This document shows positions 1 to 9,260 of a stretch of 64,000 bases of DNA, one piece after another (position 1 is the first letter of the stretch; each line of letters begins with the position of its first letter). Below the pieces are notes generated by a model, which was not told where the DNA came from, did not search any database, and saw nothing but the letters and a program-made list of their open reading frames with translations. A program made the position numbers and the translations under genes. Origin of the DNA: Streptomyces dangxiongensis (GTDB lineage: Bacteria > Actinomycetota > Actinomycetes > Streptomycetales > Streptomycetaceae); contig NZ_CP033073.1 in NCBI RefSeq assembly GCF_003675325.1, forward strand, positions 1,240,001 through 1,304,000. Direction: 5' to 3'.

Positions 1-1354
1 TCCAGTTGGGGTTCATGGCGCCGGTGCGCACGAGCGTGTTGCCGTCCACGGTGATCGTCCCGGCGAGCGGGCTGAACGGGTCCATGAACTTCTGGTTGGA
101 GATCGCGATGCCGCTGCCGAGGGCGTTGGTGTCGGAGACGAGGTTGTTCCGCACGGCGATGTCGGTGCCGCCGTAGATGGCGATGCCGTTGGCGAGGTTG
201 GGCTGCGTGATGGTGTTGTTCTCGAAGCTGGAGTCGGTGTCCGGGGAGTACAGGGACCACATGGCGAGGGCGTCGTCGCCCTGGTCGCGCAGGAAGTTGT
301 TGCGGACCCGGACGCCCTTGGCGGTGCCGTTGAGGTTGAGGCCGTCGGCGGTGGTGTCGAGGATGCGGTTGTTCTCCACCACCAGGTTGTCGTTGTTGCC
401 GGTCAGCCACAGGCCGACCTTCAGGTGCTGGATCCACATGCCGGACACGGAGGAGTTCGGGCCGAGGGAGCCGTTGACGAAGTTGTCAGGGCTGGAGTCG
501 ACGCGTTCCGTGACCTCGCCGATGACCGCGAAGTCCTTGATGTGCACCTTCCCGAGGGAGCCGGTCTGGTCGACGAAGTGGGAGGTGTGCACGACGGAGT
601 ACCAGCTCCCGGCGCCCTGGAGCGTCACGTTCTGCACGCCGTTGAGGGAGGACGTGAGGCGGTAGTCGCCCGGCGGTATCCACACCGTGCCGCCCTGGGC
701 TGCGGCGATGGCGTCACGGAACGCCTGAGTGGAGTCGCCGTTGCCGCTGGGGTCGGCGCCCTTGGAGACGACGGACACCGACCCGGCGGGCTGGGCGGCG
801 GTCGGGGCGACCTGCTCGAAGTCGGCGACGTCGACGGTCACCTCGGTGCCGGCCGGCTCGACGGCGATCTTGTCGCCGGCCTGTACGTTCTGCCCGAGCA
901 GCAGCCGGGCGTTGTCGAAGAAGTGGTGGGTCCGCGCGCCGGTGATCCAGCCGGTGTCGATGTAGGAGTACTTGGAGGTGACCGGGACGGTCCGGGCGAG
1001 TCGGGTGCCGTTGACGTACACGTTGAGCGCGCCGGACCGGCCGTCGGGGACGTTGTAGGCGATGTTCAGCGCGTTGGACGCGCGGGGCACGGTGAACTCC
1101 ACCCGCTGCCCGGCCGCCAGCCGCACGGCCTGCCGGCCGGAGGCCTCCGAGGCGAGGGTGCCCTGCGTGTGGTCGGGGCCGATCCGCGAGCCGGTGGTGG
1201 TCGCCGACTCGGCTTCCACGGAGGTGAAGGGGAGCGTGGCGCCCGCCGCCGCATGGGCGGCCGGGGCGAGGGTGACGAGCATGCCTGCGGCGAGGGCGAC
1301 GACCGCCCCGATGGCGGGCATGCGCCTGACGTGTCCGGCGGTACTGGTGTACAT
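1..1354 (-). CDS. Secreted GH87-type alpha-1,3-glucanase (mycodextranase-like), 3' end outside window
   Basis: Likely extracellular endo-hydrolase of alpha-1,3-glucan or nigeran. About 451 N-terminal residues are visible and the frame is open at the window edge. ATG at 1354 has an AAGGGA ribosome site upstream. Residues 1-36 form a signal peptide ending in an AHAAA-type cleavage region. A CBM35/CBM6-like beta-sandwich follows (about 40-170), then a right-handed beta-helix starting with GADPSGNGDSTQAF. Motifs TADGLN and QGDDALAMWS supply Asp residues where GH87 enzymes have catalytic acids. It is the first of several minus-strand genes for alpha-glucan use, upstream of which lie GH13 and ABC importer genes. 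The GH87 assignment rests on recalled family motifs. Another pectate-lyase-fold glycosidase is the main alternative. Confidence 0.72.
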   Translation of the reverse strand, partial: MYTSTAGHVRRMPAIGAVVALAAGMLVTLAPAAHAAAGATLPFTSVEAESATTTGSRIGPDHTQGTLASEASGRQAVRLAAGQRVEFTVPRASNALNIAYNVPDGRSGALNVYVNGTRLARTVPVTSKYSYIDTGWITGARTHHFFDNARLLLGQNVQAGDKIAVEPAGTEVTVDVADFEQVAPTAAQPAGSVSVVSKGADPSGNGDSTQAFRDAIAAAQGGTVWIPPGDYRLTSSLNGVQNVTLQGAGSWYSVVHTSHFVDQTGSLGKVHIKDFAVIGEVTERVDSSPDNFVNGSLGPNSSVSGMWIQHLKVGLWLTGNNDNLVVENNRILDTTADGLNLNGTAKGVRVRNNFLRDQGDDALAMWSLYSPDTDSSFENNTITQPNLANGIAIYGGTDIAVRNNLVSDTNALGSGIAISNQKFMDPFSPLAGTITVDGNTLVRTGAMNPNW

Positions 1355-1444
1355 GTGCTGATCCCTTCGTGGTGGGGGTGGGATAGCGGGGTGCGTACGA
1401 GGGCTGTGGGGGTGCGGGGACAGCGGGGCGCGTACGGGGGTGGC

Positions 1445-3054
1445 TCAGGCGCGCAGCCAGGCCGCCGTGTCCGGTGGCAGCCGGCCCGCTCCGTCCAGCG
1501 GGCCGCTGCTCAGCAGGAGCCGGGAGTGCGGGGGGAGGGCGGCGGGCGTGGGCGCGAGGTTCACCACGCACAGCGCTCCCCCGGCGCGGGAGAAGGCGAG
1601 GACACCGTCGGGGGCGGGCAGCCAGGTCAGGGGGCCGTCGCCGAACACCGGGCGCAGGGCGATGGCCCGGCGGTAGAGGGCGAGCACGGAGTCCGGGTCG
1701 CGTCGCTGGCGGTCGACCGCGTACGACGGCCAGTCGGCCGGCTGCGGCAGCCACGGCTCCTCGCGGGCGCCGAAGCCCGCGTACGGCGTGTCCTCGGCCC
1801 ACGGCAGCGGGACCCGGCAGCCGTCGCGGCCGGGGGCGGCGCCGCCGGACCGGAAGTACATCGGGTCCTGGACGCGGTCGGCCGGGACGTCGGCCTCGGG
1901 CAGGCCCAGCTCCTCCCCCTGGTAGAGGTACACCGCGCCGGGCAGCGCCAGCGACAGCAGGGCCGCGGCCCGCGCCCTGCGGGTGCCGAGCGCCGGGTCC
2001 GTCGGCGTGCCGAAGGCCTTGGTGGCGAAGTCGAAGGCGGTGTCCTCACGGCCGTACCGGGTCACCGTGCGGGTGACGTCGTGGTTGCACAGCACCCAGG
2101 TGGCCGGGGCTCCGACGGGGGCGTGCTCGGCGAGGGTCGTGTCGATGGAGGCGCGTAGCCGTGCGGGGTCCCAGGGGCAGGACAGGAAGGAGAAGTTGAA
2201 GGCGGTGTGGAGTTCGTCGGGGCGTAGGTAGCGGGCGAAGCGTTCGGGGTCGGGGAGCCAGACCTCGCCGACGAACACGCCGCCGTACTCGTCCGCCACG
2301 CGCCGCCAGGAGCGGTAGACGGCGTGGAGTTCGTCCCGGTCGACGAAGGGGTGCGGCCGTGGCCGGGTGGCGAGGTCGGGCAGGTCCGGGTCCTTGGCGA
2401 GGAGGGCGGCCGAGTCGATGCGGACTCCGGCGACGCCCCGCTCGAACCAGAAGCGCAGGATGTCCTCGTGTTCCCGGCGGACGGCCGGGTGGGCCCAGTT
2501 GAGGTCCGGCTGCTCGGGGGTGAACAGGTGCAGGTACCAGTCGCCGTCGGGCAGCCGCGTCCACACCGGTTCGGTGGAGCCGGCGAACTGTGACGGCCAG
2601 TCGTTGGGCGGGAGTTCGCCGTGCGTGCCGCGACCCCGCCGGAAGTGGAACAGTTCCCGCTCGGGGCTGCCCGGTCCGGCGGCGAGCGCCGCCCGGAACC
2701 AGGGGTGCTGGTCGGAGACGTGGTTGGGCACGATGTCGACGATCGTCCGGATGCCCGACCCGCGGGCCTCGGCGATGAGCTTCTCCGCCTCGGCGAGGGT
2801 GCCGAAGGCCGGGTCGATGGCGCGGTAGTCGGCGACGTCGTAGCCGCCGTCCTTCATGGGCGAGGGGTACCAGGGACTGAACCACAGGGCGTCCACGCCG
2901 AGTTCGACGAGGTACGGCAGCCCGGGAGCGGACGCCCGCGAGGTCGCCGGTGCCGTCGCCGTCGCCGTCCGCGAAGCTGCGGACGTACACCCTGGTAGAT
3001 GACGGCCGTGCGCCACCAGTCGGGGTTCTCGGGGGCATGGCGGGGCTGTCCCAC
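1445..3054 (-). CDS. GH13 alpha-glucosidase/oligo-alpha-glucosidase, frameshifted twice near the N-terminus
   Basis: Cytoplasmic alpha-glucosidase expected to cleave imported alpha-gluco-oligosaccharides. About 535 residues once repaired. The start is ATG 3054 (MGQPRHAPENPDWWRTAVIYQ). The frame then shifts at the CCC run 2990-2992 and back at CCC 2922-2924 (plus strand). Removing one base at each site restores VYVRSFADGDGDGTGDL and GVRSRLPYLVELG, both diagnostic of GH13. Catalytic elements are intact downstream: DIVPNH, the nucleophile Asp in GVRIDSAALL, the acid Glu in FVGEVW, and CNHD. Two compensating single-base insertions 68 bp apart in G/C runs suggest sequence error, but a real pseudogene is not excluded. 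It is the last gene of the importer operon. Confidence 0.85.
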
Positions 3055-3126
3055 GGAGCGTGCCTTTCGGTGGGCGGGGTTCCAGGACGGGGGTGTCGGG
3101 GGTGTCGGGGTGTCGGGGAGTCGGTG

Positions 3127-4008
3127 TCAGCCCTTGGTGCTGCCCGCGCCGATCCCGGCGATGATGTGCCGCTGGAAGACGAGGAGCAGCGCCACCATCG
3201 GGATGCTGGCGATCACCATCGCGGCGATGAGCACGGTGAGCTGGATGTTCTGCGAGAGCTGGACGAGCGCCACGCTGACCGGCTGCTTGCCGGTGTCGGA
3301 GAAGACCATCAGCGGCCACAGGAAGTCCTGCCAGACGGCGACCAGCGCGAAGATGGACACCACGCCGAGGACGGGCCGGGACATGGGCAGGACGACCGAC
3401 CACAGGATCCGCAGTCTGCCGGCGCCGTCGATCTCGGCGGCTTCCAGCACATCGCGCGGCAGTTGGTCGAAGAACCGTTTGAGCAGGTACAGGTTGAAGG
3501 CGTTGGCGACGGCCGGCAGCCAGATGGCGAGGGGGTCGTTGAGCAGGCTGGTGTGGATCAGGGGCAGGTCGGCGACGGTCAGGTACTTGGGGACGACCAG
3601 CGCCTGCGCCGGGACCATGAGGGTGGCGAGGATGCCGCCGAGGACCACCTTGCCGAAGGCGGGCCTCAGCCTGGACAGGGAGTAGGCGGCGGCCGTGCAG
3701 AACACGAGCTGGAAGGCCCAGGCGCCGGCGGCCTGGACGACGGTGTTGCCCAGGTGCTGCGGGAGCTGCATCAGGTCCCAGGCGTCGGTGTAGCCGCCGA
3801 GGCGCCAGTGCTCCGGCAGGAGCGCCGGCGGGGTGCGCGCCACCTCGTCCGGGGACTTCATCGCGCCGGTCACCATCCAGTACACCGGGAAGAGGAAGGC
3901 GAGCGCGAAGAGGACGACGACGGCTGTGAACACCGTCCAGTAGACGGCCTTCCCGCGCGGGCGGGCGAGGGCGGCCGGGGAGATCAGGGTGCGGGTGGTG
4001 GTGTTCAT
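3127..4008 (-). CDS. Sugar ABC transporter permease (MalG-like)
   Basis: Inner-membrane permease of a carbohydrate uptake ABC importer (CUT1 type), 293 residues. The first of six transmembrane segments is near residues 22-45 (TVFTAVVVLFALAFLFPVYW). The cytoplasmic EAA loop that docks the ATPase reads EAAEIDGAGRLRILWSVVLP. ATG 4008 overlaps the stop of the partner permease gene (ATGA), so the two are translationally coupled. No ATPase gene is present. In Streptomyces such importers usually share the general ATPase MsiK, so one elsewhere in the genome probably serves it. The GH13 gene follows after about 70 bp. Confidence 0.93.
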   Translation of the reverse strand: MNTTTRTLISPAALARPRGKAVYWTVFTAVVVLFALAFLFPVYWMVTGAMKSPDEVARTPPALLPEHWRLGGYTDAWDLMQLPQHLGNTVVQAAGAWAFQLVFCTAAAYSLSRLRPAFGKVVLGGILATLMVPAQALVVPKYLTVADLPLIHTSLLNDPLAIWLPAVANAFNLYLLKRFFDQLPRDVLEAAEIDGAGRLRILWSVVLPMSRPVLGVVSIFALVAVWQDFLWPLMVFSDTGKQPVSVALVQLSQNIQLTVLIAAMVIASIPMVALLLVFQRHIIAGIGAGSTKG

Positions 4009-4958
4009 GCGTCCCCCTCGGTGCGGGTGAGCCGGAGGTAGAGCGCGGAGAAGGCGCCGAGCACGAGCAGCAGCAGGACGCTGAGGGCGCAGGCGCCGCC
4101 GAAGTCGTTGTAGAGGAAGGCGTACTTGTAGATGAGGTAGAGCACGGTGACGGTCGCGTTCTCCGGGCCGCCGCCCGTGATGACGAACGGCTCGGTGAAC
4201 ACCTGCATGGTGGCGATGATCTGAAGGAGCATCAGCATGAGGATGACGAACCGGGTCTGCGGGACGGTGACGTGCCGGATGCGCTGGAGGAGGTTCGCGC
4301 CGTCCAGTTCGGCCGCCTCGTACAGCTCGCCGGGGACGGACTGGAGGGCGGCGAGGTAGATGAGGACGGTGCCGCCCAGGTTGGCCCAGGTGGCGACGAT
4401 GACCAGGGAGACGAGGGCGGTGTCGCTGCCGTTGGACCAGTTCGAGGTGGGCAGGTGCAGGAAGCGGAGGGTCTCGTCGGCGAGGCCGGTTCCGGGGTCG
4501 TAGAACCACTTCCACAGCAGGGCGCTGACCACGGGCGGGATCATCACCGGCAGGTAGACGACGACGCGGAAGAAGGCCTTGGCGTGCCGCAGCTCGTTGA
4601 GGACGAGGGCGAGTACGAAGGGGATCGCGAAGCCGATGAGCAGGGCGAGCAGCGTGAAGGTGAGGGTGTTGCGCCAGGCGGCGGCGAACTCGGGGTCGTG
4701 CAGGACGCGGGTGAAGTTGGCGGTGCCGGCCCACTGGGGCGGCGAGCCCGGGGTGTACTTCTGGAAGGCGATCACGACCGCGCGGATCGCCGGGTACCAG
4801 GAGAACAGGGCGAAGCAGATCAGGCCGCCGAGGAGGAAGCCGTAGGCGCGGGCCTGGTCGGCGAGGCGGCGCCGCCCGCGGTCCCCCGCCATGGGCGGCG
4901 CCGGGACCGGGGGGACGGCGGCCGGTGCCGGGGACCGCCGCTCGGCCGTCTTCGTCAT
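4005..4958 (-). CDS. Sugar ABC transporter permease (MalF-like)
   Basis: Second permease subunit of the CUT1 importer, 317 residues. ATG 4958 (MTKTAERRSP) was chosen because it starts 5 bp after the binding-protein gene stop, and the upstream extension has no family similarity. A proline-rich cytoplasmic N-terminus of about 35 residues precedes the first membrane helix (YGFLLGGLICFALFSWYP). The EAA motif reads YEAAELDGANLLQRIRHVTVP. It overlaps the MalG-like gene by 4 bp. Its substrate is inferred from neighbours (GH87, GH13) to be an alpha-gluco-oligosaccharide. Confidence 0.93.
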   Translation of the reverse strand: MTKTAERRSPAPAAVPPVPAPPMAGDRGRRRLADQARAYGFLLGGLICFALFSWYPAIRAVVIAFQKYTPGSPPQWAGTANFTRVLHDPEFAAAWRNTLTFTLLALLIGFAIPFVLALVLNELRHAKAFFRVVVYLPVMIPPVVSALLWKWFYDPGTGLADETLRFLHLPTSNWSNGSDTALVSLVIVATWANLGGTVLIYLAALQSVPGELYEAAELDGANLLQRIRHVTVPQTRFVILMLMLLQIIATMQVFTEPFVITGGGPENATVTVLYLIYKYAFLYNDFGGACALSVLLLLVLGAFSALYLRLTRTEGDA

Positions 4959-4963
4959 GGCGG

Positions 4964-6316
4964 TCAGCTCCGGGCCAGGATGGAGTCGATCTTGCCGGAG
5001 GCCTCTTCGAGGAGCTGGTCGATGTCGGCGTCCTTCTTGGTGAGGACCGCGGAGACGGCGGCGTCGAGGACGGAGTAGATCTGCTGGGCGTGCGGGGGCT
5101 CGATCCGCATCCGGAGCCGGGTGTTGCCCTCGAGGAAGGACCGGTAGTTCTCCACCGGGACGTTGGCGGCGGCCTTCTTGGCCTGCTGGTCGGTGGCGTC
5201 GGCGGCACCGGTGAACAGGCGGGGCTCGGGCAGGCCGACGGGGGCGTCGTTCTTCCTGGCGCGGGCGTAGTCGCCGAGGAAGCCCTTGGCCGGGGTGAGG
5301 AACATGTGGTCGAGCCACTTGAGGCCGGCGCGGATCTGGGCGGGTGTGTCGTGCTTGTTGAACATGTAGCCGTCACCGCCGATGAGGGTGCCCCTGCCGC
5401 CGGGCATGGGTGCGAGAGCGAGGTCCTTGTAGTCGCCGCCCTTCTCCTTGACCAGGATCGGGATGTTGTCGGGGGCGGCGAGGTACATGCCGAGCCGGCC
5501 CGCGCCCATGAGCTGCTGTGCGTCGTTGATGACGAGGAGCTGTCTGCTGCCCATCGAGTCGTCGGTCCACCGCATGTCGTGCAGGTTGCGCAGGACGGCC
5601 CGGCCCTCGGGGCTGTCGACGGCGGCCTTCCTGCCGTCCGCGCCGACGACGTCCCCGCCCCGGGAGTACAGCTCGGCGGTGAAGTGCCAGCCGCCCTGGT
5701 TCTGCGCGCTGTAGTCGGCGTACCCGACCGTGCCGCCGCCGAGGGCGGCGATCTTCCTGGCGGCGGCGCGGACCTCGTCCCAGGTCGCGGGGGGCCGGTC
5801 GGGATCCAGGCCGGCCTTGCGGAACAGTGCGCGGTTGTAGATCAGCCCCATGGAGTATCCGGTGCGCGGAACGCCGTAGACCTTGCCGTCCACGGTGTAG
5901 ATGTCGCGCAGTTGCTTCTGGATACTGCCGTAGCTCTTCAGTCGGCCGAGGTACGGGGTGAGGTCGGCGGCCTGGCGGACGTCCACGACGTGCCGCGCGT
6001 CGGTGAAGTACGTGTAGAACACGTCCTCCATCTGGCCGCCGGCGAGCTTGGCGTCGAAGGTCTTCGGGTCCTGGCAGGGGAAGGCGTCGTGCGCGACCAC
6101 GTCGATGTCCGGGTTGCGCTTCTCGAAGGCGGCGACGTCGTCCTCGAAGAAGGCGCGGTCGAGCTTGGCACTCCTGGGCGGCTCGCAGTTGACGGTGATA
6201 CGGGTCTTGCCGCTCGCCGAGCTGTCGTCGCCCGACCCGCAGGCGGTGGCGGCGAGGGCGAGGGAGGAACAGACGCCGATCGCGACGACGGTACGGCGGA
6301 ACCCGGTGCTTGTCAT
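4964..6316 (-). CDS. Sugar ABC transporter substrate-binding lipoprotein
   Basis: Extracellular lipid-anchored solute-binding protein, 450 residues, first gene of the importer operon. ATG 6316 (MTSTGFRRTVVAIGVC) is preferred over the ATG 15 bp upstream because a GAGGGG ribosome site sits 7 bases before it. A type II signal peptide ends in LALAATACGSG, so Cys at the lipobox is the lipidation site. The mature part has family-1 extracellular binding protein features such as PPATWDEV and a C-terminal helical lobe. Order is binding protein, MalF-like, MalG-like, GH13. The LacI-type gene just upstream is transcribed in the same direction and probably regulates the operon. Confidence 0.93.
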   Translation of the reverse strand: MTSTGFRRTVVAIGVCSSLALAATACGSGDDSSASGKTRITVNCEPPRSAKLDRAFFEDDVAAFEKRNPDIDVVAHDAFPCQDPKTFDAKLAGGQMEDVFYTYFTDARHVVDVRQAADLTPYLGRLKSYGSIQKQLRDIYTVDGKVYGVPRTGYSMGLIYNRALFRKAGLDPDRPPATWDEVRAAARKIAALGGGTVGYADYSAQNQGGWHFTAELYSRGGDVVGADGRKAAVDSPEGRAVLRNLHDMRWTDDSMGSRQLLVINDAQQLMGAGRLGMYLAAPDNIPILVKEKGGDYKDLALAPMPGGRGTLIGGDGYMFNKHDTPAQIRAGLKWLDHMFLTPAKGFLGDYARARKNDAPVGLPEPRLFTGAADATDQQAKKAAANVPVENYRSFLEGNTRLRMRIEPPHAQQIYSVLDAAVSAVLTKKDADIDQLLEEASGKIDSILARS

Positions 6317-6444
6317 CGGTGGACCCCTCATGGCACGCGTGGCAGGAGCGGTGGGCGCCGCACACTCAAGCATCGCCGCCAACGGGCCGCAAGATGTCGC
6401 GCATCATCTGTAATTATTCGACAGTCCGCCGCCTCTTCCCGGAC

Positions 6445-7443
6445 TCAGCCGCGGGGGGCCTGCCCGGTGGAGCCGCGCACCACCAGCTCGGGCTCGAAGA
6501 GCAGCTCCTCGGCGGGTACGGCGGTGCCGGCGATCCGCGCGTTCAGCAGCTCGACGGCCGCCCGGCCCATGGCCTCGATGGGCTGACGGACGGTGGTGAG
6601 CGGGGGTTCGGTGCAGTTCATGAACGCCGAGTCGTCGTAGCCGACGACGGAGACGCGGCCGGGGACGTCGTGACCCTTGCGGCGGGCGGCGCGTACGGCA
6701 CCGAGCGCCAGGGGGTCGCTGGCGCAGATGATGCCGGTGACACCGCGGTCGATCAGCCGGGAGGCGGCCGCGTGTCCGCCCTCGAGGGAGAAGATGGCCC
6801 GGGCGACGAACTCCTCCGGCAGGTCACCGGCGATCGCCCGGGCGGCGGCCAGTTTGCGCGCCGAGGGCACGTGGTCACCGGGACCGAGGACCAGCCCGAT
6901 GCGCTCGTGGCCGAGAGAGGCCAGATGGCGCCAGGCCTGCTCGACGGCCACGGTGTCGTCGCAGGACACGGCCGGGAAACCGAGGTGTTCGATGGCCGCG
7001 TTGACCAGGACGACGGGGATGTTGCGCTCCGCGAGCAGCCGGTAGTGGTCGTGCGGCGCGTCGGCCTGGGCGTACAGCCCGCCGGCGAAGATGACGCCGG
7101 AGACCTGTTGCTGGAGCAGCAGTTCGACGTAGTCCGCCTCCGAGACGCCGCCCTTGGTCTGCGTGCACAACACCGGGGTGAGCCCGAGCTGGGCCAGCGC
7201 ACCGCCGATGACCTCGGCGAACGCCGGGAAGATGGGGTTCTGCAGCTCGGGCAGGACCAGGCCGACGAGCCGGGCGCGTTCGCCGCGGAGCTGGGTGGGG
7301 CGCTCGTAGCCGAGGACGTCGAGAGCCGTCAGCACCGCCTGCCGTGTGGCGTCGGAGACCCCGGGTTTTCCGTTGAGCACCCGGCTGACCGTGGCCTCGC
7401 TGACCCCGACCTTCTTCGCCACTTCCGCAAGTCGTCGCGTCAT
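6445..7443 (-). CDS. LacI-family transcriptional regulator of the alpha-glucan operon (MalR-like)
   Basis: DNA-binding repressor, 332 residues. The N-terminal LacI helix-turn-helix reads RLAEVAKKVGVSEATVSRVL, followed by a hinge (LDVLGYERP) and a periplasmic-binding-protein-like effector domain beginning ARLVGLVLPELQNPIFPA. From memory the sequence is close to Streptomyces MalR/Reg1, the maltose regulator. It is in the same orientation as the ABC importer genes and separated from them by 128 bp. Repeated GCAAGC/CTTGC elements in its own promoter suggest autoregulation. No matching box was found by eye in the importer promoter (6317-6444). Confidence 0.93.
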   Translation of the reverse strand: MTRRLAEVAKKVGVSEATVSRVLNGKPGVSDATRQAVLTALDVLGYERPTQLRGERARLVGLVLPELQNPIFPAFAEVIGGALAQLGLTPVLCTQTKGGVSEADYVELLLQQQVSGVIFAGGLYAQADAPHDHYRLLAERNIPVVLVNAAIEHLGFPAVSCDDTVAVEQAWRHLASLGHERIGLVLGPGDHVPSARKLAAARAIAGDLPEEFVARAIFSLEGGHAAASRLIDRGVTGIICASDPLALGAVRAARRKGHDVPGRVSVVGYDDSAFMNCTEPPLTTVRQPIEAMGRAAVELLNARIAGTAVPAEELLFEPELVVRGSTGQAPRG

Positions 7444-7447
7444 GGCC

Positions 7448-7481
7448 GCAAGCGTAGCGCAAGCAATGCAAGCGGCTTGCG
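7448..7481. promoter_or_regulatory. Putative LacI-type operator cluster upstream of the regulator
   Basis: Three GCAAGC words lie within about 30 bp, and the third forms the inverted repeat GCAAGCGGCTTGC (7468-7480). CTTGC-type words are typical of MalR-family operators. The location immediately upstream of the regulator start suggests autorepression. This is inference from position and symmetry only. Confidence 0.5.
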
Positions 7482-7678
7482 TAAGTTCCGCGGGGGGAAG
7501 GAGGACGGCCCGACGTGCGGGTGCAGGGGGCGGCCCGGTCTCTCGCGGGGGTGCGTACGGAGAGGGGGCGGACCTGGCCGCCGTACGGGAGGTGAGCGGG
7601 CCGGGCCGCCGTACAGGGAAGCGGGTCCCTCCGCGCCGGCCCGGCGCCGCCGGCGACCTGAACGCCGGCGGTGCCGGG
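7482..7678. other. Intergenic gap without a supported gene
   Basis: GC-rich spacer between the LacI regulator promoter and the end of the MmyB-like gene. It contains loosely repeated CGTACGG words but no convincing hairpin or reading frame. Confidence 0.4.
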
Positions 7679-8350
7679 TCAGCCGTCGGGGGACGTGACG
7701 ACCGTCAGGTGCGTGGCCGCGCCCCGCGGGCGGCGCGGGCGGCGGACCGGGGCGGCGGGCCGACGGGGGTCGCGCAGGACCATCGACAGGCGCCGGTAGC
7801 CCAGCTCCCGCAGCGGCTGCGGCGCCTCCTCCACGATGCGGCACTCGGTGCGCCCGCGGCGGGGGTCGGGGTGGAGCAGGAGGCGCACCGCGCCGTCGAG
7901 GCGGCTCCCGGCCTCGCCGACGGCCCGGATCCAGTGCGGCAGGCCCTGCCGGTAGGCGGCCTCCATGATCGGGTCCTGGGCGATGTCCCGCCGGACCGCC
8001 TGGAGTTCGTGGTCGTGCCCGCATGTCTCCAGGGCGGAGCGGAACTGGGCCAGCATCGGCAGGCACCAGCCCGGCTCGTGCTCGCCGAGGACCTCGCCCG
8101 CGTCCGGGTGGAACAGCACGAACCGGAGGAAGTTGTCACCGGGCATGGCCGTCGGATGGGGGCGTACACCGCGGAAGAGTGTCTCGAACGCGCTGTTGGC
8201 CATGACCACGTTCCAGTGGCGGTCCACGACCAGGGACGGGCAGGACAGGAAGTCCAGCAGTGCTGCGTAGTCCTGGAGGTACGCCTGGGTCTCGCAGGTG
8301 TCGGGGACGGGCCGCGGTGCCGGCCGCTGCCCTCCTGCCTGATGTGCCAT
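7679..8350 (-). CDS. MmyB-like ligand-binding-domain protein lacking an HTH
   Basis: About 223 residues. The sequence resembles the MmyB-type ligand-binding domain that normally follows an N-terminal helix-turn-helix in actinobacterial regulators (LDFLSCPSLVVDRHWNVVMA, FRGVRPHP, then an RFR/HHP-like C-terminal part). No HTH precedes it. I chose ATG 8350 (MAHQAGG), with AGAGGGG upstream. A GTG 36 bp further upstream is the alternative start and would not add an HTH. It is divergent from an HTH-protein gene, so it may act as a sensory partner. The domain call is by pattern recognition, and the function is unknown. Confidence 0.65.
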   Translation of the reverse strand: MAHQAGGQRPAPRPVPDTCETQAYLQDYAALLDFLSCPSLVVDRHWNVVMANSAFETLFRGVRPHPTAMPGDNFLRFVLFHPDAGEVLGEHEPGWCLPMLAQFRSALETCGHDHELQAVRRDIAQDPIMEAAYRQGLPHWIRAVGEAGSRLDGAVRLLLHPDPRRGRTECRIVEEAPQPLRELGYRRLSMVLRDPRRPAAPVRRPRRPRGAATHLTVVTSPDG

Positions 8351-8433
8351 CGGGAGGTCACCCCTCTTGCCTCTGCGGCCTTTCACGCGGCGATGCGATC
8401 CTGCTGCCCAGCAGGAGTCGTGTCAACTATCGT

Positions 8434-8480
8434 GGCATTTCATGCCGGTTGACGGCTGAAATTCGCCACAGTTGTGGCGA
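8434..8480. promoter_or_regulatory. Palindromes in divergent promoter region
   Basis: The 240-bp divergent region holds an 18-bp palindrome, TCGCCACA-GT-TGTGGCGA (8463-8480), with perfect 8-bp arms. A second palindrome, GGCAT-TTC-ATGCC, lies at 8434-8446. Both sit where transcription of the MmyB-like and HTH genes would start. Their symmetry suggests binding sites for a dimeric regulator, plausibly the adjacent HTH protein. Confidence 0.55.
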
Positions 8481-8590
8481 CACCTGGATGTGAGTTCGAG
8501 GCACCCGCTACTCTCCGGGAAGTTCACGGCGACCGCTCGTGAGAATCACGGACGCATCTGAAGCCCACGAGAGACGTAGGAGTTCTGTCG

Positions 8591-9247
8591 GTGACGGATG
8601 GCTACGAGGATCCGGGCGCCTCGGCGACCGCCCAGCTGCCGGCCGTCGTCGCCCGCGTCACCGCGCTCGCCGACCGACTCGGTGTACCGCACACCGAGGT
8701 CTTCGACGTCGGGCGGCTCTCCGTCGCCTGCGGTGTGCCGGAGGCGGTGGTCAGGGCGCTGCTCAGCGGCCGGCCCGCGGGTGAACCGGACGTCCAGGCC
8801 CGCTTTCTGCAACGCCTGGACCTGCTGCGCCGCACCCGGCTGAAACCGGGCGGGCGCAGGTACACCCAGCAGGAGATAGCCGACGGCGCGGGCATGTCCC
8901 GGCAGCAGGCCGGGGCCCTCATCAACGGTGACCGGCGGCCCACCATGGAGCACTGCGACGCCCTCCAGCGCTTCTTCCGGGTGCACGCGGGTTTCCTCAC
9001 CGCGGAGGACCCCGAGGCGCTGGCCGGCGCGTTGCAGCGCTCCGAGCAGGACCTGCTCCAAAAGCTCGCCGACCGGGAGCGGGCCGCCGCCCAGGACCCC
9101 GAGGACCCGCTGGAGCGGCTGCTCCAGGACCACGGGGTGCGCGGGATCGCCTGGCGGGCCGCGCAGTTGCCCACGGACCAGCACCGGGACAAGGTCGCGG
9201 AGTGGCTCGACATGCTGCTGGAGAGTGTCAAGCGGCCCGAGTCGTGA
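8591..9247 (+). CDS. Helix-turn-helix regulator paired with an HExxH protein
   Basis: 218 residues, GTG start with a GTAGGAG ribosome site. The central region (about 92-125) reads TQQEIADGAGMSRQQAGALI, an XRE-like helix-turn-helix, flanked by helical segments. The C-terminus ends in an acidic, helical stretch. The next gene starts 13 bp downstream and encodes a small zinc-peptidase-like protein, so the pair is probably co-expressed. Such HTH plus HExxH pairs are common in Streptomyces and often labelled toxin-antitoxin, but their function is not established. It is divergent from the MmyB-like gene across palindromes. Confidence 0.8.
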   Translation: MTDGYEDPGASATAQLPAVVARVTALADRLGVPHTEVFDVGRLSVACGVPEAVVRALLSGRPAGEPDVQARFLQRLDLLRRTRLKPGGRRYTQQEIADGAGMSRQQAGALINGDRRPTMEHCDALQRFFRVHAGFLTAEDPEALAGALQRSEQDLLQKLADRERAAAQDPEDPLERLLQDHGVRGIAWRAAQLPTDQHRDKVAEWLDMLLESVKRPES

Positions 9248-9260
9248 GCAGGGGAGGACC

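Noticed and set aside
425..2158. Long plus-strand open frame of 577 codons opposite the GH87 and GH13 genes
   Set aside because: It is antisense to two recognisable genes, is Gly/Val/Arg-rich without any family motif, and reflects the high third-position GC of the real strand. Many similar long shadows elsewhere were dropped for the same reason.
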